Assembly: GCA_029255685.2 (NCBI GenBank)
Contig: CM055315.2
Location: 27,285,501-27,349,500, forward strand
Length of the DNA: 64,000 nucleotides
Origin: Silene conica
Taxonomy: Eukaryota > Streptophyta > Magnoliopsida > Caryophyllales > Caryophyllaceae
Direction: 5' to 3'
Shown here: in pieces, positions 11,098 to 21,904 of the stretch
Layout of the letters: each line of letters begins with the position of its first letter
How positions within the stretch are numbered: position 1 is the first letter of the stretch
Notes under the pieces: model-generated
Database searches by the model: none
The model's input: the letters and a program-made list of their open reading frames with translations, nothing else
What the model was told of the DNA's origin: nothing
Position numbers and translations under genes: made by a program

Positions 11098-12380
11098 TGT
11101 TGGAGGTAGTGTCCCCGACCATAATGCGTTTACATATTTAGATCTCATTTAAATGAAATACAATTGGGAAAGTTACTCTCTTTTAAAGTTGACTGATCAA
11201 CATTTATCGATAATGATTGGCTGTCTAGAGTTTGATATTATTGTCATATGATGGTGGTGATCAGTTGATCCCTTAAGGTTAGATCTTTATGGAATTCCGT
11301 CTCAATAGAATATTTAATTGATCGTATATGGATACGGATTAATTAATAACTAGAGATTTGGAAATGATTTACGTGACGTGTATTATTATAATGGGATTAT
11401 AATAATAATTGTCAAAGTAATAAAATTTGTTTTATTACTCGATTTTGATTAATTGTTTAAAGAAACAATTATATCGGGAACACGGTCAATCATAAAATTA
11501 CAAATAGTTGTAATTGAAATTATGATATTACATTTTATAATATATTAATTAAAAATTACTAGTGAAATTATTTAAATGTTATAAGTTTGTAAATTATGAA
11601 TTTTAAGGAGTTAAAATTGCATAATTAACAAATTGGTTCATGTGTTATGAGACATGTGTGACATGTTACAAATTAACACAATTGACAAAGATAAAATGAA
11701 GTCTATTTGATCCTCATTTAAACCGTGTATATGTATGTATGTAAGGAGGTTGTGTGTTGTTTTAAACCTATTATGACAAAGCTTACAAAGTCTAGTCATT
11801 ATATAAGACATATGTGTAAGACATATTGTATGCTTTAAGCATAAAATAAAGACCATGAATTGGCTCTATGGGGGCACTATGGCCGGCCATATGCATGAGC
11901 AAGGGAGCTCATTTTGCTCCTTATATTCAACACACAACACATATGCAAAACTAGTTGATGCTTTCTCATTTTTCATATAACATTCATCCCTTACTTCTTA
12001 TTCTCTCTAGCAAAATGGTTTTCTAGAGAAATAAAATCATTTCAACACCAATAATATTATTATAATATTATTGATTATCTCAAGTATACTAATTTCAATT
12101 TTCTAGTAACAAAATTGATTTTGGTTTTGAGATTGGGTTCTTGATAAGAGGTTTTGGAGACGGTTTCATAATAGACCGTTGGTAAGGGTAAACAGTTCAT
12201 GCAAGACTCGATTAATAGGTGATTAATTGAATATAAGCATTCTAAAGCAATGTAAGTTCATTTCTTTATCTTATGTAATCATCATGTATGCATAAGATCT
12301 AGTTAAGTTTTAATGACTAAACTTAAATAATTAAACTCATATGAGATATGAGTTGATAATCTGGAATTTGATTTCTAACA
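11098..12380 (+). mobile_element. Copia LTR (LTR2), 3' LTR of element B
   Basis: It starts TGTTGGAGGTAGTGTCC right after gtgggaga and probably ends at TTTCTAACA (12380). It is homologous to LTR1 and to the LTR at 25055 in its first 300 bp. A matching target-site duplication was not found. Confidence 0.7.
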
Positions 12381-13648
12381 ACAACGCCATTAAACAAATT
12401 TCCTAAATTATGAATAATAATCTGTAAAATAGCTAATTGATTTGTTAATTGTAAATCGTTATAATGATTAATATTTAAAAATACGAAACCAAAATATATA
12501 TATATTTTATACTTTATTTCTTTTATAAAGATAATAGTTTAAAACACGTGCAAAAATTGTAAGGATTTGAAATTTACACATGTTTTAAATCAGTGAAAAA
12601 AATGCACGAATTTAGTGTTAAAATATGGTAACAAAATTTTTAGATCTACCCATTTTAGTGGATAAACTTAATATTTATAACGAATTCCTTTACAGTATTT
12701 TTTTATCAGAATGTTTTAAAATCTACGTAACAAAGTTTTATAATTCATCTAGTTTATTAACTTTTTGTATATCTCATTTTTTAAATTGAAAATTTAATAG
12801 GACTATTTATTAATATTTTTTGTTGAAAACTATTTCTTATTCAAAAAAATTATTCAAATTTAGAAATATCTCGAAAATTTATACTATGATGACTAAAATG
12901 TTAGAGTTAAAAGCTTGTAAAATAATATAATAACGTTATTTGTTTTACCATTTTATTATCATTTATATTTTCATTGCTTAATAATGTTTTTTGTTCAATT
13001 TTTTTTTAAAGTTTTTTTATTGATAGACAATGTGGACTATTGGGGAAGTTCTGCATTTTCATATTGTATTATTTATTCAATATAAATGGAATTGGGAATG
13101 GTGGTTCATTGAAATTTTGTATTGATTAATGATTATTCGATGAAATTCTATTAACAAAATTGATTTTTCATCATGTTTTTTGTGGTGGGTCCTACATTTA
13201 TTTAAAAATAAAAACAAAAGAAGATGATGTGATGATATGCACGCACGAAATTGCACGAAATGTTCTTGTATTAATATAAATAAGATATGGATTAAATTAA
13301 TCTTATTTTTCTCCAAAATCAAACACAATTATTCAAACTAATTTCCCCAATTCAGAACTTTAGAAAAACCATAGGTTTCATCGTTATCCTCAAATTCCAT
13401 AAATCGTACAACTATAAGGTCGAATACCAACATCTTAACTATTCTCACGAAATATAACAACACCTCAACCTTGATTGAATTAATTACCTCTTTTAAGCAA
13501 AACTTATATTTTTAATTTTGTTCAAAACTGGTGATTGGGTGTGTGAGTTCGTTGGGGATGGTTATTACCAACACTAGTAAGCATGTCGTCAGCAGAAAAG
13601 GTTATGGATTTTTGTTGGAGCCTTGGTGGTTGGATGACTGGGTGTTAA
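12381..13648. other. AT-rich interval without recognised features
   Basis: Very AT-rich DNA. Short open frames (for example 13077-13328 on the minus strand) show no recognisable protein. Confidence 0.5.
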
Positions 13649-13995
13649 TGGTTTAATACTCCATTGAACCGAATAGGATATTCGGGTGGGGTAACCCCTT
13701 GAAGAGGTCCCTTTATAGGCTTATATGACTAGTGCTTAAAGGGATTGAAAGTAATACTCATATCAACAAAGTGCACTTTTTTTCTGGTTATCCATGCGAA
13801 AGAACTTCAAAGTTAAGCGTGCTTGGCTGGGAATAGTCTTAGGATGGGTGACCTCCTGGGAAGGTTCCCGGGATGCGCATGAGTGAGGACAAAATGCGCT
13901 GGAAAGGACTCGTGTTGGTCTGTGGGGCTAGTACAGAGCCTGACGAGCTACCGTGGCTAACATTTCCGGTCCTAGGTTTGGGCCCGGGTGTTACA
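13649..13995 (+). repeat. Cassandra-like 5' LTR
   Basis: It begins near TTTAATACTCC and ends GGGTGTTACA. It aligns along its length with the split 3' LTR, with few differences. Confidence 0.8.
13740..13921 (+). repeat. 5S rRNA-derived domain of the Cassandra 5' LTR
   Basis: 13801-13864 matches the plant 5S core (AGTTAAGCGTGCTTGG, AGGATGGGTGACCTCCTGGG, which includes the internal pol III C-box). A weaker 5S-like 5' part lies at 13740-13800. The 5S-like 3' end (gactcgtgttgg, about 13905-13917) is separated from ctgggaag by about 43 extra bases. It is a domain within an LTR, not a functional 5S gene. Confidence 0.75.
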
Positions 13996-14150
13996 AATGG
14001 TTAGAGCAACCCTGCGATCGTCTGGTGAGCGTCTGTGGTTTGGAGTACCCGACCGGGGCACCAACCAAGCGGGGGAGGATTCCTGGTTTGGCTCGACTGT
14101 GGTCGGATGCTGCCAGGCGCAACGAGGACGTTGCGTTCTTCAAGTGGGGG
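13996..14150 (+). other. Cassandra-like internal region with PBS and PPT
   Basis: A 155 bp stretch between the LTRs has a PBS-like start and a PPT (AAGTGGGGG) at its end. No gene is present. Confidence 0.75.
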
Positions 14151-14297
14151 TGTTTAATACTCCATTGAACCGAAATAGGATATTCGGGTGGGGTAACCCC
14201 TTGAAGAGGTCCCTTGATAGGCTTATATGACTAGTGCTTAAAGGGATTGAAAGTACTGCTCCTATCAACAAAGTGCACTTTCTTTTCTGGTTATCCA
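14151..14297 (+). repeat. Cassandra-like 3' LTR, left piece
   Basis: It starts TGTTTAATACTCC after the PPT and breaks off at TTATCCA, where the Tekay-like element begins. It resumes at 24844/24849. Confidence 0.85.
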
Positions 14298-14838
14298 TGT
14301 AAAACCCCTCGCGAAAGCGGAAATATAAACATACAAAAGTACTAAAAATGCAGCGGAATTAAAACTTTTTAACAAACTAAACAACATGCGAGAAGTCTTA
14401 AACTGAACAGAAACTGAAACTGAAATAAAACCAAAATAGATAAGTAGCAGTTCTAAGTATCACAAACAAATATGTACATCAGCCTGGGATGGAACATCCC
14501 CACAGGCACCAAAACGAATGTATGAAAGTCTAAGAGTCTAGCTAGGCGATATAAGGTAAGTCATATGATGACAGCAGGATCATCACTCGCTAGCCCTCTC
14601 GTGAACCCATCTCCAACCAGCATGTACCTACATACATGAAAACATGTACGCCACAATCAGTGGGGAGTGACTAGAGTTCTCCTAGCCACCTTTTGTGACA
14701 ACACGTAACACATAAAACAATACAGAATACTCCAACATATAACAACATGTGAAGCATAAATATCTCATCATCTGATCTCTTACTATCATGCAGACTCTAG
14801 TGCACGGCTCTCAACCAACTTCATAAACCGTTAGGAAG

Positions 14839-14876
14839 GAGAGCCGGTTTCCCTACTGGTTGCCCAGTCGGGGGGT
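14839..14876 (-). other. GNRA-type hairpin in Tekay-like LTR (distal copy)
   Basis: In element sense the stem ACTGG / CCAGT (complements of 14864-14868 and 14855-14859) closes a GCAA loop. A CCC / GGG pair lies outside it, and the conserved flank gagagccggtttccc adjoins. Confidence 0.6.
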
Positions 14877-15028
14877 CTTTCAATCCAACTATTTATGAAA
14901 CCGATAAAAGAGTCATCCAATGCCTTGGATGAACAGATTACAACTCAAGCAATGTATTCACAAACTTCAACATGCATATCTGACACTGTACCAAACTCTA
15001 AGGCAAGCAGATATAACATCAAGCAAAG

Positions 15029-15610
15029 AGGTTCAGCGGTCAACTTAAGACATAACCTAATTACCAAACATTCAGCAAGTATAAAGGTTCAGAAGCGACA
15101 TCTTAACGCATAACCTAAATACCAAGTTCACAATATCAAGCAAGGACTCAGAGGCGAAAACTCAACGCATGGACCGGCTATCACAGAACACTAGACTCAG
15201 AGGCGAAAACTCAACGCATGGACTAGCATTCAATTCACTATCACAAGTAAGGAACTCAGAGGCGAAAACTCAACGCATGTTCCCCTACTACATCACAAGG
15301 TACTAAACTCAGAGGCGAAAACTCAACGCATGTTCTAGCACCAAACACCTGCACTCCGGGTAAGGTATGACAACCTGACTGCCCCGTCGTGCAGTTGCTC
15401 TACTCGTCAGACTCAGAGGCCAGCTTAAGGCATGTCCTGACGCGATCACACATACATGTCTGGACTCAGAGGCGAAAACTCAACGCATGTCCCAGACACG
15501 ACAAACAGACATGTATGGAACTCAGAGGCAAAACTCAACGCATGTTCCCATACACGACAAACAATCTACGTATTAAGTTCAGAGGCCAGCTTAAGGCATA
15601 ACTTAATACG
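15029..15610 (-). repeat. Array of about ten stem-loops with a conserved loop and varying arms
   Basis: A core like tcagaggcgaaaactcaacgc recurs at irregular 40-80 bp (once over 100 bp) spacing. In eight units the flanking arms are complementary yet differ between units: 15029-15033/15054-15058, 15085-15089/15112-15116, 15251-15255/15279-15283, 15299-15308/15332-15342, 15405-15412/15434-15442, 15458-15465/15489-15497, 15512-15521/15544-15554 and 15569-15579/15600-15610 (11 perfect pairs). An inner 3 bp stem also varies in a compensated way: GCG/CGC, GCC/GGC and GTC/GAC. Two units (near 15145 and 15191) pair poorly. Confidence 0.75.
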
Positions 15611-15706
15611 CATCACAACAATATCATTCAAGTCTATGAACTACTCTATAGTTCTACCTTTAACTTCTAATCAACACTTAATTGACCCCGGGAACTAAGA
15701 TGAGGG

Positions 15707-15742
15707 AGAGCCGGTTTCCCTTTCGGTTACCCGACCGGGGGG
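15707..15742 (-). other. GNRA-type hairpin in Tekay-like LTR (proximal copy)
   Basis: In element sense TCGG / CCGA (complements of 15731-15734 and 15723-15726) closes a GTAA loop. The flanks match the distal copy. In the other LTR one base differs, giving a G-U pair in the sense strand. Confidence 0.6.
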
Positions 15743-15903
15743 TCTCTATCCGTACTCCATTCCCGAACCCAATATAATGTTTCCCATCCTCCGGGGACCT
15801 CAAATACATGTCAAAGGTATACAAAACGAGTTTCAATCAAAACCCATTAACCATTTGAAAGTTACGATTAAATTTCAAAACTCAAAATAGCCTACAGGGG
15901 TCC

Positions 15904-16286
15904 CCAGCCGGTCGGCAGGCAGCCGGTCGGCCGGCTGGTGACCTCCTCAGCCTTCCTTTCTTTTTCTGAAACGACAACACGCGGACTCCCAGCCGGTCGG
16001 CAGGCAGCCGGTCGGCCGGCTGGAAACCCTATTCCCTAGCCTTCGCAGATAACAACCATACCCCAAATGCACTCCCAGCCGGCTGGCAGGCGGCCGGTCT
16101 GCCGGTTGGGCTCCCTTTCTACTTAGGTTTTTCGCAAACAATGGACGACACAAGGGACTACCAGCCGGTCGGCAGGCAGCCGGTCGACCGGCTGGCAGTT
16201 CAAGGCCTTTTTCTCAAAAATTTGAAAACACCAAGATGCGCTCTCAGCCGGTCGACCGGCGGTCGGTCGGTCGACCGGCTCAGAGA
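15904..16286 (-). repeat. Five GC-rich hairpin repeats at about 85 bp spacing
   Basis: Units at 15904-15938, 15989-16023, 16075-16109, 16161-16195 and 16243-16286 each begin and end with complementary CCAGCCGG / CCGGCTGG-type arms. The fifth has AGCCGGTCGACC / GGTCGACCGGCT. They stand out against AT-rich surroundings. Confidence 0.85.
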
Positions 16287-17301
16287 GCCTGTAACGCAAA
16301 TCGCGATGTCCAGCCAAGTTCAAACTTCACAAAATCGACATGTAAACTTCGACAAACACTACAAATATGATTTACCCAACATCATAAACATCACTTACTA
16401 CTAATCTAACAGCACATAAGTCCCATAACAATCCTCAAACGAATTTAACAAGTATCCGTCGCAAAATGTGAAAAACTGAAAATGAACTTAAGAACAAGTA
16501 GCAACATCTTAAAGCATGAATTCTTCACATCAATACCATCCTAAACATGTCACTAAGTCCTTTGAGCAATAAACATTAACAAAATCAGAAACTAACATAA
16601 GAAACATAACAAAAGTGCTAATATACACATAAAGGCCGAGTTATCTCATTATCGTCACCTTTCGAGCTATTCCGGCTAAAGATCCTCCTCAACCAAGTAG
16701 CTATCGATGTCCGGGTTGTCCAATCCTTCACCTACAAACACGAAAAACGGGTTTAAGAACATAAAAACGGAATTTATGTAAAACAGGCCAGATTTCGAAA
16801 TGAAGGGATTGAGAAACGGAAGTGATAGATGGCTTGGAAATTGAATGAGGATTCCGAAAATGATATTTTTACCTTGATTTGATCGATGGATGATGAAGAA
16901 AAGATCAAAAGAAGAAGATGTTTATGGAGGTTTTGTAGAAATATGGTTTACAGTGGAAGTGTTGTGAAGGAGATGAATTATGACGACTTAAGGGTTTTTA
17001 GGGATTTAAGTAGATGTCCTTTCCGTATTATGAAACGGGTTAGGAAAATAGAACGGGTATTTGAGTCACGAGTTTAAGCTTTACCAAGTTGTATTCGTCT
17101 TAAGGACTTAAGGTTCTTAAGACGGATCTTACTTTTAATTTAAAATCAATTAAAATAAATTATTAAATTATTATTTTATTACTTAAAATAATTAAAAATG
17201 CTTAAATAGATTTTTACGAAAATACGGGATGTTACAATCACCCCAACTTCAAAAAGTTTCGTCCTCGAAACTCGAACGGATATAAATCTATATACTATAC
17301 C

Positions 17302-20300
17302 TCAGTCGAATAAGAAGGGATGCGCGGCACGCATCGATGCCTCAGTCTCCCATGTCTGCTCCTCGACATCACCGCAACGCCATAGAATCTTCACCAAGGG
17401 CACCACCTTGCTCCTGAGCTTCCTCTCCTGTCGGTCAAGAATCTTCACTGGACGCTCCACGAAGGCAAGACTCGGCTCCAGTTTCTCGATCTCTCTAGGC
17501 AAAACATGACTCGGGTCACTAATGTATCTGCGGAGCTGGGAAACGTGAAAGACGTTATGAACCTTGCCCAAATTAGGAGGCAAGTCCAAATGGTAAGCTA
17601 CGGCGCCAATCTTCTTCATGATCACAAATGGTCCAATGAACTTAGGGCTCAGCTTGCCCTTAACGCCAAACCTTTTGACGCCTTTCATCGGAGACACTCT
17701 CACAAAGACACTGTCACCCTCCTCAAACTCTAAGGGTCGACGACGGACATTAGCATAGGACTTCTGCCGGTCCTGAGCGGCCTTCATCCTATTCCTAATG
17801 AGCTGAACACGGTCAATGGTCACAGCTAGCTGGTCAGGTCTAAGGTCGTGCACGTCACTCGCCTGATCCCAGCAGATCGGGCTACGGCACTTCCTACCAT
17901 AAAGAGCCTCGTACGGAGCCATACCAATGGAAGCATGATAACTGTTGTTGTAAGAAAACTCTACCAACGGCAAACACTGCTCCCAAGAACTCTGAAAATC
18001 GAGGGCACAAGCGCGGAGCAAATCCTCTAGTGTTTGTATGGTCCTCTCGGATTGCCCATCGGTCGCGGCATGAAAAGCAGTACTCATCAACAAACGGCTA
18101 CCCATAGCCTCCTGCAAAGCCTTCCAGAATCTGGAGCAAAATCTCGGATCTCGATCTGAAACGATCTCTCTCGGCACGCCATGATATCGGACTACCTCAG
18201 CAATATAAGCCCTAGCTAAACGATCCATGTCCCACGTCTCTCTGATCGGCACGAATCTGGTACACTTAGTTAGACGATCAACAATAACCCAAATCGCATC
18301 TTTGCCTCCCACAGTCTTAGGCAAAGCTGTCACAAAGTCCATAGATATGCACTCCCACTTCCACTGAGGAACGGGAAGCGGCTGTAGCAAACCACCAGGT
18401 CTTCTATGCTCTATCTTGACTTGCTGACAAGTCAAGCACCTACTAACGTAGTCCAAGATCTCCTTCTTCATACCAGGCCACCAAAACATAAGCCTCAAAT
18501 CCTTGTGCATCTTCTCTCCTCCTGGATGAACGGAATATGGTGACAAGTGAGCCTCATCAAGAACCCTCTTCCTCAAATCTGGCACATCAGGAACATACAT
18601 CCTACCACGGAACCTAAGGAAACCATCAGCATCAATCACCAAGTCAGGTGCAACACCACTCGAAATCTTAGCCTCGAACTTCTTGAAATCGGCATCTGAA
18701 GGTAAACTCTGGCGAATCTCCCAATATAAAGACGGCTCGGCAGTCATAGCAGCTAACCAATCAAAACCACTACCCACCATCTCTAATCTCAGCTTCCGGA
18801 ACTCGGAGCACAACTCATCGGGCAATACTCTCATGGCACTCATCGAGTGAGAAGTCTTGCGACTAAGTGCATCTGCAACCACGTTGGCTTTTCCCTCATG
18901 ATATAACAACTCGATGTCGTAATCTTTCACCAACTCTAGCCAACGTCTCTGTCTCATGTTAAGGTCTTTCTGGGTAAAGATGTACTTAAGACTCTTGTGA
19001 TCTGTGAAAATACGGCAATGGGATCCAATCAGGTAATGTCACCACATCTTCAAACCATGAACGACTGCAGCCAACTCCAAATCATGTGTCGGATAGTTCA
19101 CCTCATGAACTCTCAACTGTCTGGATGAGTATGCTATCACCTTACCACTCTGCATCAGTACGCATCCAAGTCCTAACATCGAAGCATCACAATACACATC
19201 AAAGTCAACTCCAATCTCAGGCAAAGCTAACACGGGGGCGGAAGTCAATCTGGTCTTCAACTCCTGGAAAGAACTCTCGCACTTGTCGGTCCACACAAAT
19301 TTAGCTTCTTTCTTCAGTAACTGAGTCATCGGGCGAGCTAATCTGGAGAAATCCTCAACAAATCTACGATAATAACCAGCCAATCCAAGGAAACTACGGA
19401 TCTCCCCAACGTCTTTGGGACTCTCCCAATCAACAACGGCCTCAATCTTCGCGGGATCAACCATAACTCCCTCACTAGATATCACATGTCCAAGAAATGC
19501 AACCTTAGAAAGCCAAAACTCACACTTAGAGAACTTCGCGAACCACTTCTGACGACGTAAAATCCCAAGAATCAATCTAAGATGCTCAGCATGCTCCTCA
19601 TCGGTCTTAGAGTAAATGAGGATATCATCGATAAACACCACAACACAAGTGTCAAGATACTCACTAAAGGTACGGTTCATCTGATCCATGAAAATAACAG
19701 GTGCATTAGTCAACCCAAAAGGCATAACCACGAACTCAAAATGCCCATATCTGGTACGAAAAGCAGTCTTCGCGATATCAGCCTCTCTCACTGGAATCTG
19801 ATGATAACCCGATCGAAGATCAATCTTAGAAAACCTAGAAGCACCTCTCAACTGGTCAAACAAATCATCTATCCTAGGCAAAGGATATCTGTTCTTCACG
19901 GTCACTCGGTTCAGCTCTCTATAGTCAATGCAAAGTCTCATGGAACCATCTTTCTTCTTAACGAACAAAACGGGAGCACCCCAGGGAGAAGCACTAGGTC
20001 TAATGAAACCTTTCTCGATCATCTCTTCCAATTGCTGCTTCAACTCTTTCAACTCTGGCGGAGCCATACGGTAAGGAGCTTTGGAAATCGGTCCGGTACC
20101 CGGAACAAGCTCTATGGTAAACTCCACATCTCTCTCTGGCGGTATCCCTGACAAGTCATCTGGGAAAACATCTGGATACTCAAGAACAATGGCTACATCC
20201 TCAAGCTTCGGTAGCGATGGCTTAGCAGCTGTAAGAACACACAGGAAGGCTTGGCATCCCTTCCTAAGAAGATGAGATGCTTTCATTGAAGAGATAACAC

Positions 20301-21738
20301 GAACACCCCTTTGAGGGCGAGTTCCCCTATAGGAAACACGAACTCCTGAAGAACTCCTCAAGCAGATTTTCTGGTCGCGACACTCGAAGCGAGCATGGTA
20401 TCGCGATAACCAATCCATACCGAGGATAATGTCAAACTCCTCGAGAGGAAATCTCAGTAAGTCCGCTGGAAATGTGGCTTGACCAATAATAATAGGAACA
20501 TCCTTATGGGACGAAGAGCAGGAAAACACGTCTCCAGAAGGTAAGGAAATAGAAGTCTCCTCAACCAATGAAGACTCAAGAGCTAGACGGTCGGTGAACT
20601 GAGTCGATATAAATGATAAAGAAGATCCAGTATCGAACAAAATAAGGCACTCAGCGCCAAGAACAGAAAAGATACCGGCAACAATGTCTGGATGAGCCTC
20701 TGCCTCAGCCCTAGTCATCACGAAGATCTTCCCCTTCGGCTTTCCTCCTCTGGTCGCTGCAGCAGCAGTGGCAGTCTTGCCAAGAACAGTATCCTTCTCA
20801 GGACAATCAAAGGACCTATGCCCATATCCATTACAAGTATAACACTTATAGGCATTCTTGAAACAATCAAACCCTGGATGAAGCGGTTTACCACAACGGC
20901 GGCAAACAGTAGAAGCAGTGTCGGTGTGAAATGTGGTCTTAGCAACCGGAGCAGAGAACCTCTCAAAACGCTTCTTCTGAGAAGAAGGCGAAGAAGTAGA
21001 AGGAACAAATGGTCTCTTCCCCTGGTACACTGATCTCTGGTGAGGAGTCACACTAGAAGTAGCGGCACGGGTCTCAGCATCTATGGCACGAATAGAACTC
21101 TCGGCCCAAATAGCATCATCATATACCTCCACAAAAGAAGTCGAGTCACGACGAACCATGCTCTCGATGCGCGGTCCTAGCTTGCCACGGTAAAAGTAGA
21201 CTCTCTCAGCCTCATCTCTGACAAATCTCGATGCGAAGTGAGCAAGTTGATTGAGACGGTCTGTGAACTCCTGAACTGACATCTTGCCTTGCTTTAAATC
21301 CATGAATTCTTTGAGTCGCTGTGATCTGAGCTCTTTAGGATAAAACCTCGTCTCGAGCTTATCCTTAAAAGCCTCCCAATCGAACAAAGGATCAAGAGTG
21401 AAGGTAGGTCCAGTCAACGCCCACCACCTATCGGCCTCAAGGGTAAGAAAGTGAGTGGCTAGCCGCACTCTATCCTCTCTACCCACCGAATACATAGTGA
21501 AGCTCTTTTCCATCTCTCTGAACCACTCGGTAAGAGCTACCGGATCAACCTCGCCACCATAGGTCTTCACGTGGCTACGGGACATTTGCGAAGCTATCCA
21601 TGAAAAACTACCAGGACGATTAGCCTTGTTGCCTGGCGGTGGAGGAGGTGGAACATTCTCTGCTTGATGTCTCTGAGTCTCAAGCAAATGCTAAATTGCT
21701 TGCAGCACAATGTTATCAGCAGCCCTAGGTCTCACCAT
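17302..21738 (-). pseudogene. Tekay-like gag-pol polyprotein with two premature stops
   Basis: The frame opens at ATG 21738 (MVRPRAADNIVLQ) and is interrupted by TAG at 21691-21693 and TGA at 19039-19041. Otherwise it stays in a single frame to 17302. Domains in order: retrotransposon gag ([27 protein letters not shown]), zinc knuckles ([14 protein letters not shown]), protease ([12 protein letters not shown]), RT ([26 protein letters not shown]), RNase H ([13 protein letters not shown]), integrase zinc finger and DDE core ([32 protein letters not shown]), and a C-terminal chromodomain-like segment ([24 protein letters not shown]). The first stop removes the first 16 codons unless an internal start is used; the second falls in RNase H. 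Both fit C-to-T changes on the coding strand. Confidence 0.9.
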
Positions 21739-21890
21739 CCTTCAAAAGAGAAAACAAGTATTAGCTTAGCAATTAGCATTCACAAATAGACTACAAAATA
21801 AGTTCTTAGATCTACCCATCTCTCATTCATTATTTGTTTATTTGGTCAAGTTAAGGTTGGGGGTCACATGAGTGCGTCGGGAGCAATAAT

Positions 21891-21902
21891 GCTCTGATAC
21901 CA
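21891..21902 (-). other. Primer-binding site (initiator Met tRNA type) of the Tekay-like element
   Basis: The minus strand reads TGGTATCAGAGC, two bases from the LTR edge at 21905. Confidence 0.9.
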
Positions 21903-21904
21903 AC

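Larger units (their letters stand above)
5513..12380 (+). mobile_element. Gag-only Copia relative (TR-GAG-like element B)
   Basis: An LTR (5513-6497), a degenerate Copia gag (6665-7426), about 3.6 kb of non-coding DNA and a second LTR (11098-12380) lie in order. No integrase, RT or RNase H can be read between gag and the 3' LTR. This matches the organisation of plant terminal-repeat elements with only a GAG domain. The two LTRs differ in length (about 985 and 1283 bp) and sequence, so they may not be a true pair. A recombinant of two subfamilies, or an old element whose pol has been replaced, are both possible. Confidence 0.55.
14298..17236 (-). repeat. 3' LTR of the Tekay-like element
   Basis: In element sense it runs from 17236 (TGTAACATCCCG) to 14298 (GGGGTTTTACA). 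It contains five GC-rich hairpins (15904-16286), a stem-loop array (15029-15610) and two GNRA-type hairpins (about 14839-14876 and 15707-15742). Short open frames in it arise from these repeats. Confidence 0.9.

Noticed and set aside
13801..13921. Functional 5S rRNA gene
   Set aside because: The 5S-like block is interrupted by extra bases, lies within paired LTRs and has no tandem gene context.
13995..14230. Open frames across the Cassandra-like interior
   Set aside because: TRIM elements carry no genes; the frames cross the PBS, PPT and LTR border without domain evidence.
15145..15610. Repeats with spacers resembling a CRISPR array
   Set aside because: Spacing is irregular, the repeat core varies, flanks are complementary arms rather than unique spacers, and the array is in both LTRs of a plant retrotransposon.
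15947..16404. Short open frames rich in Pro, Arg, Asp (both strands), repeated near 23554-24011
   Set aside because: They are translations of the GC-rich hairpin repeats in the LTR, with no codon or domain evidence.
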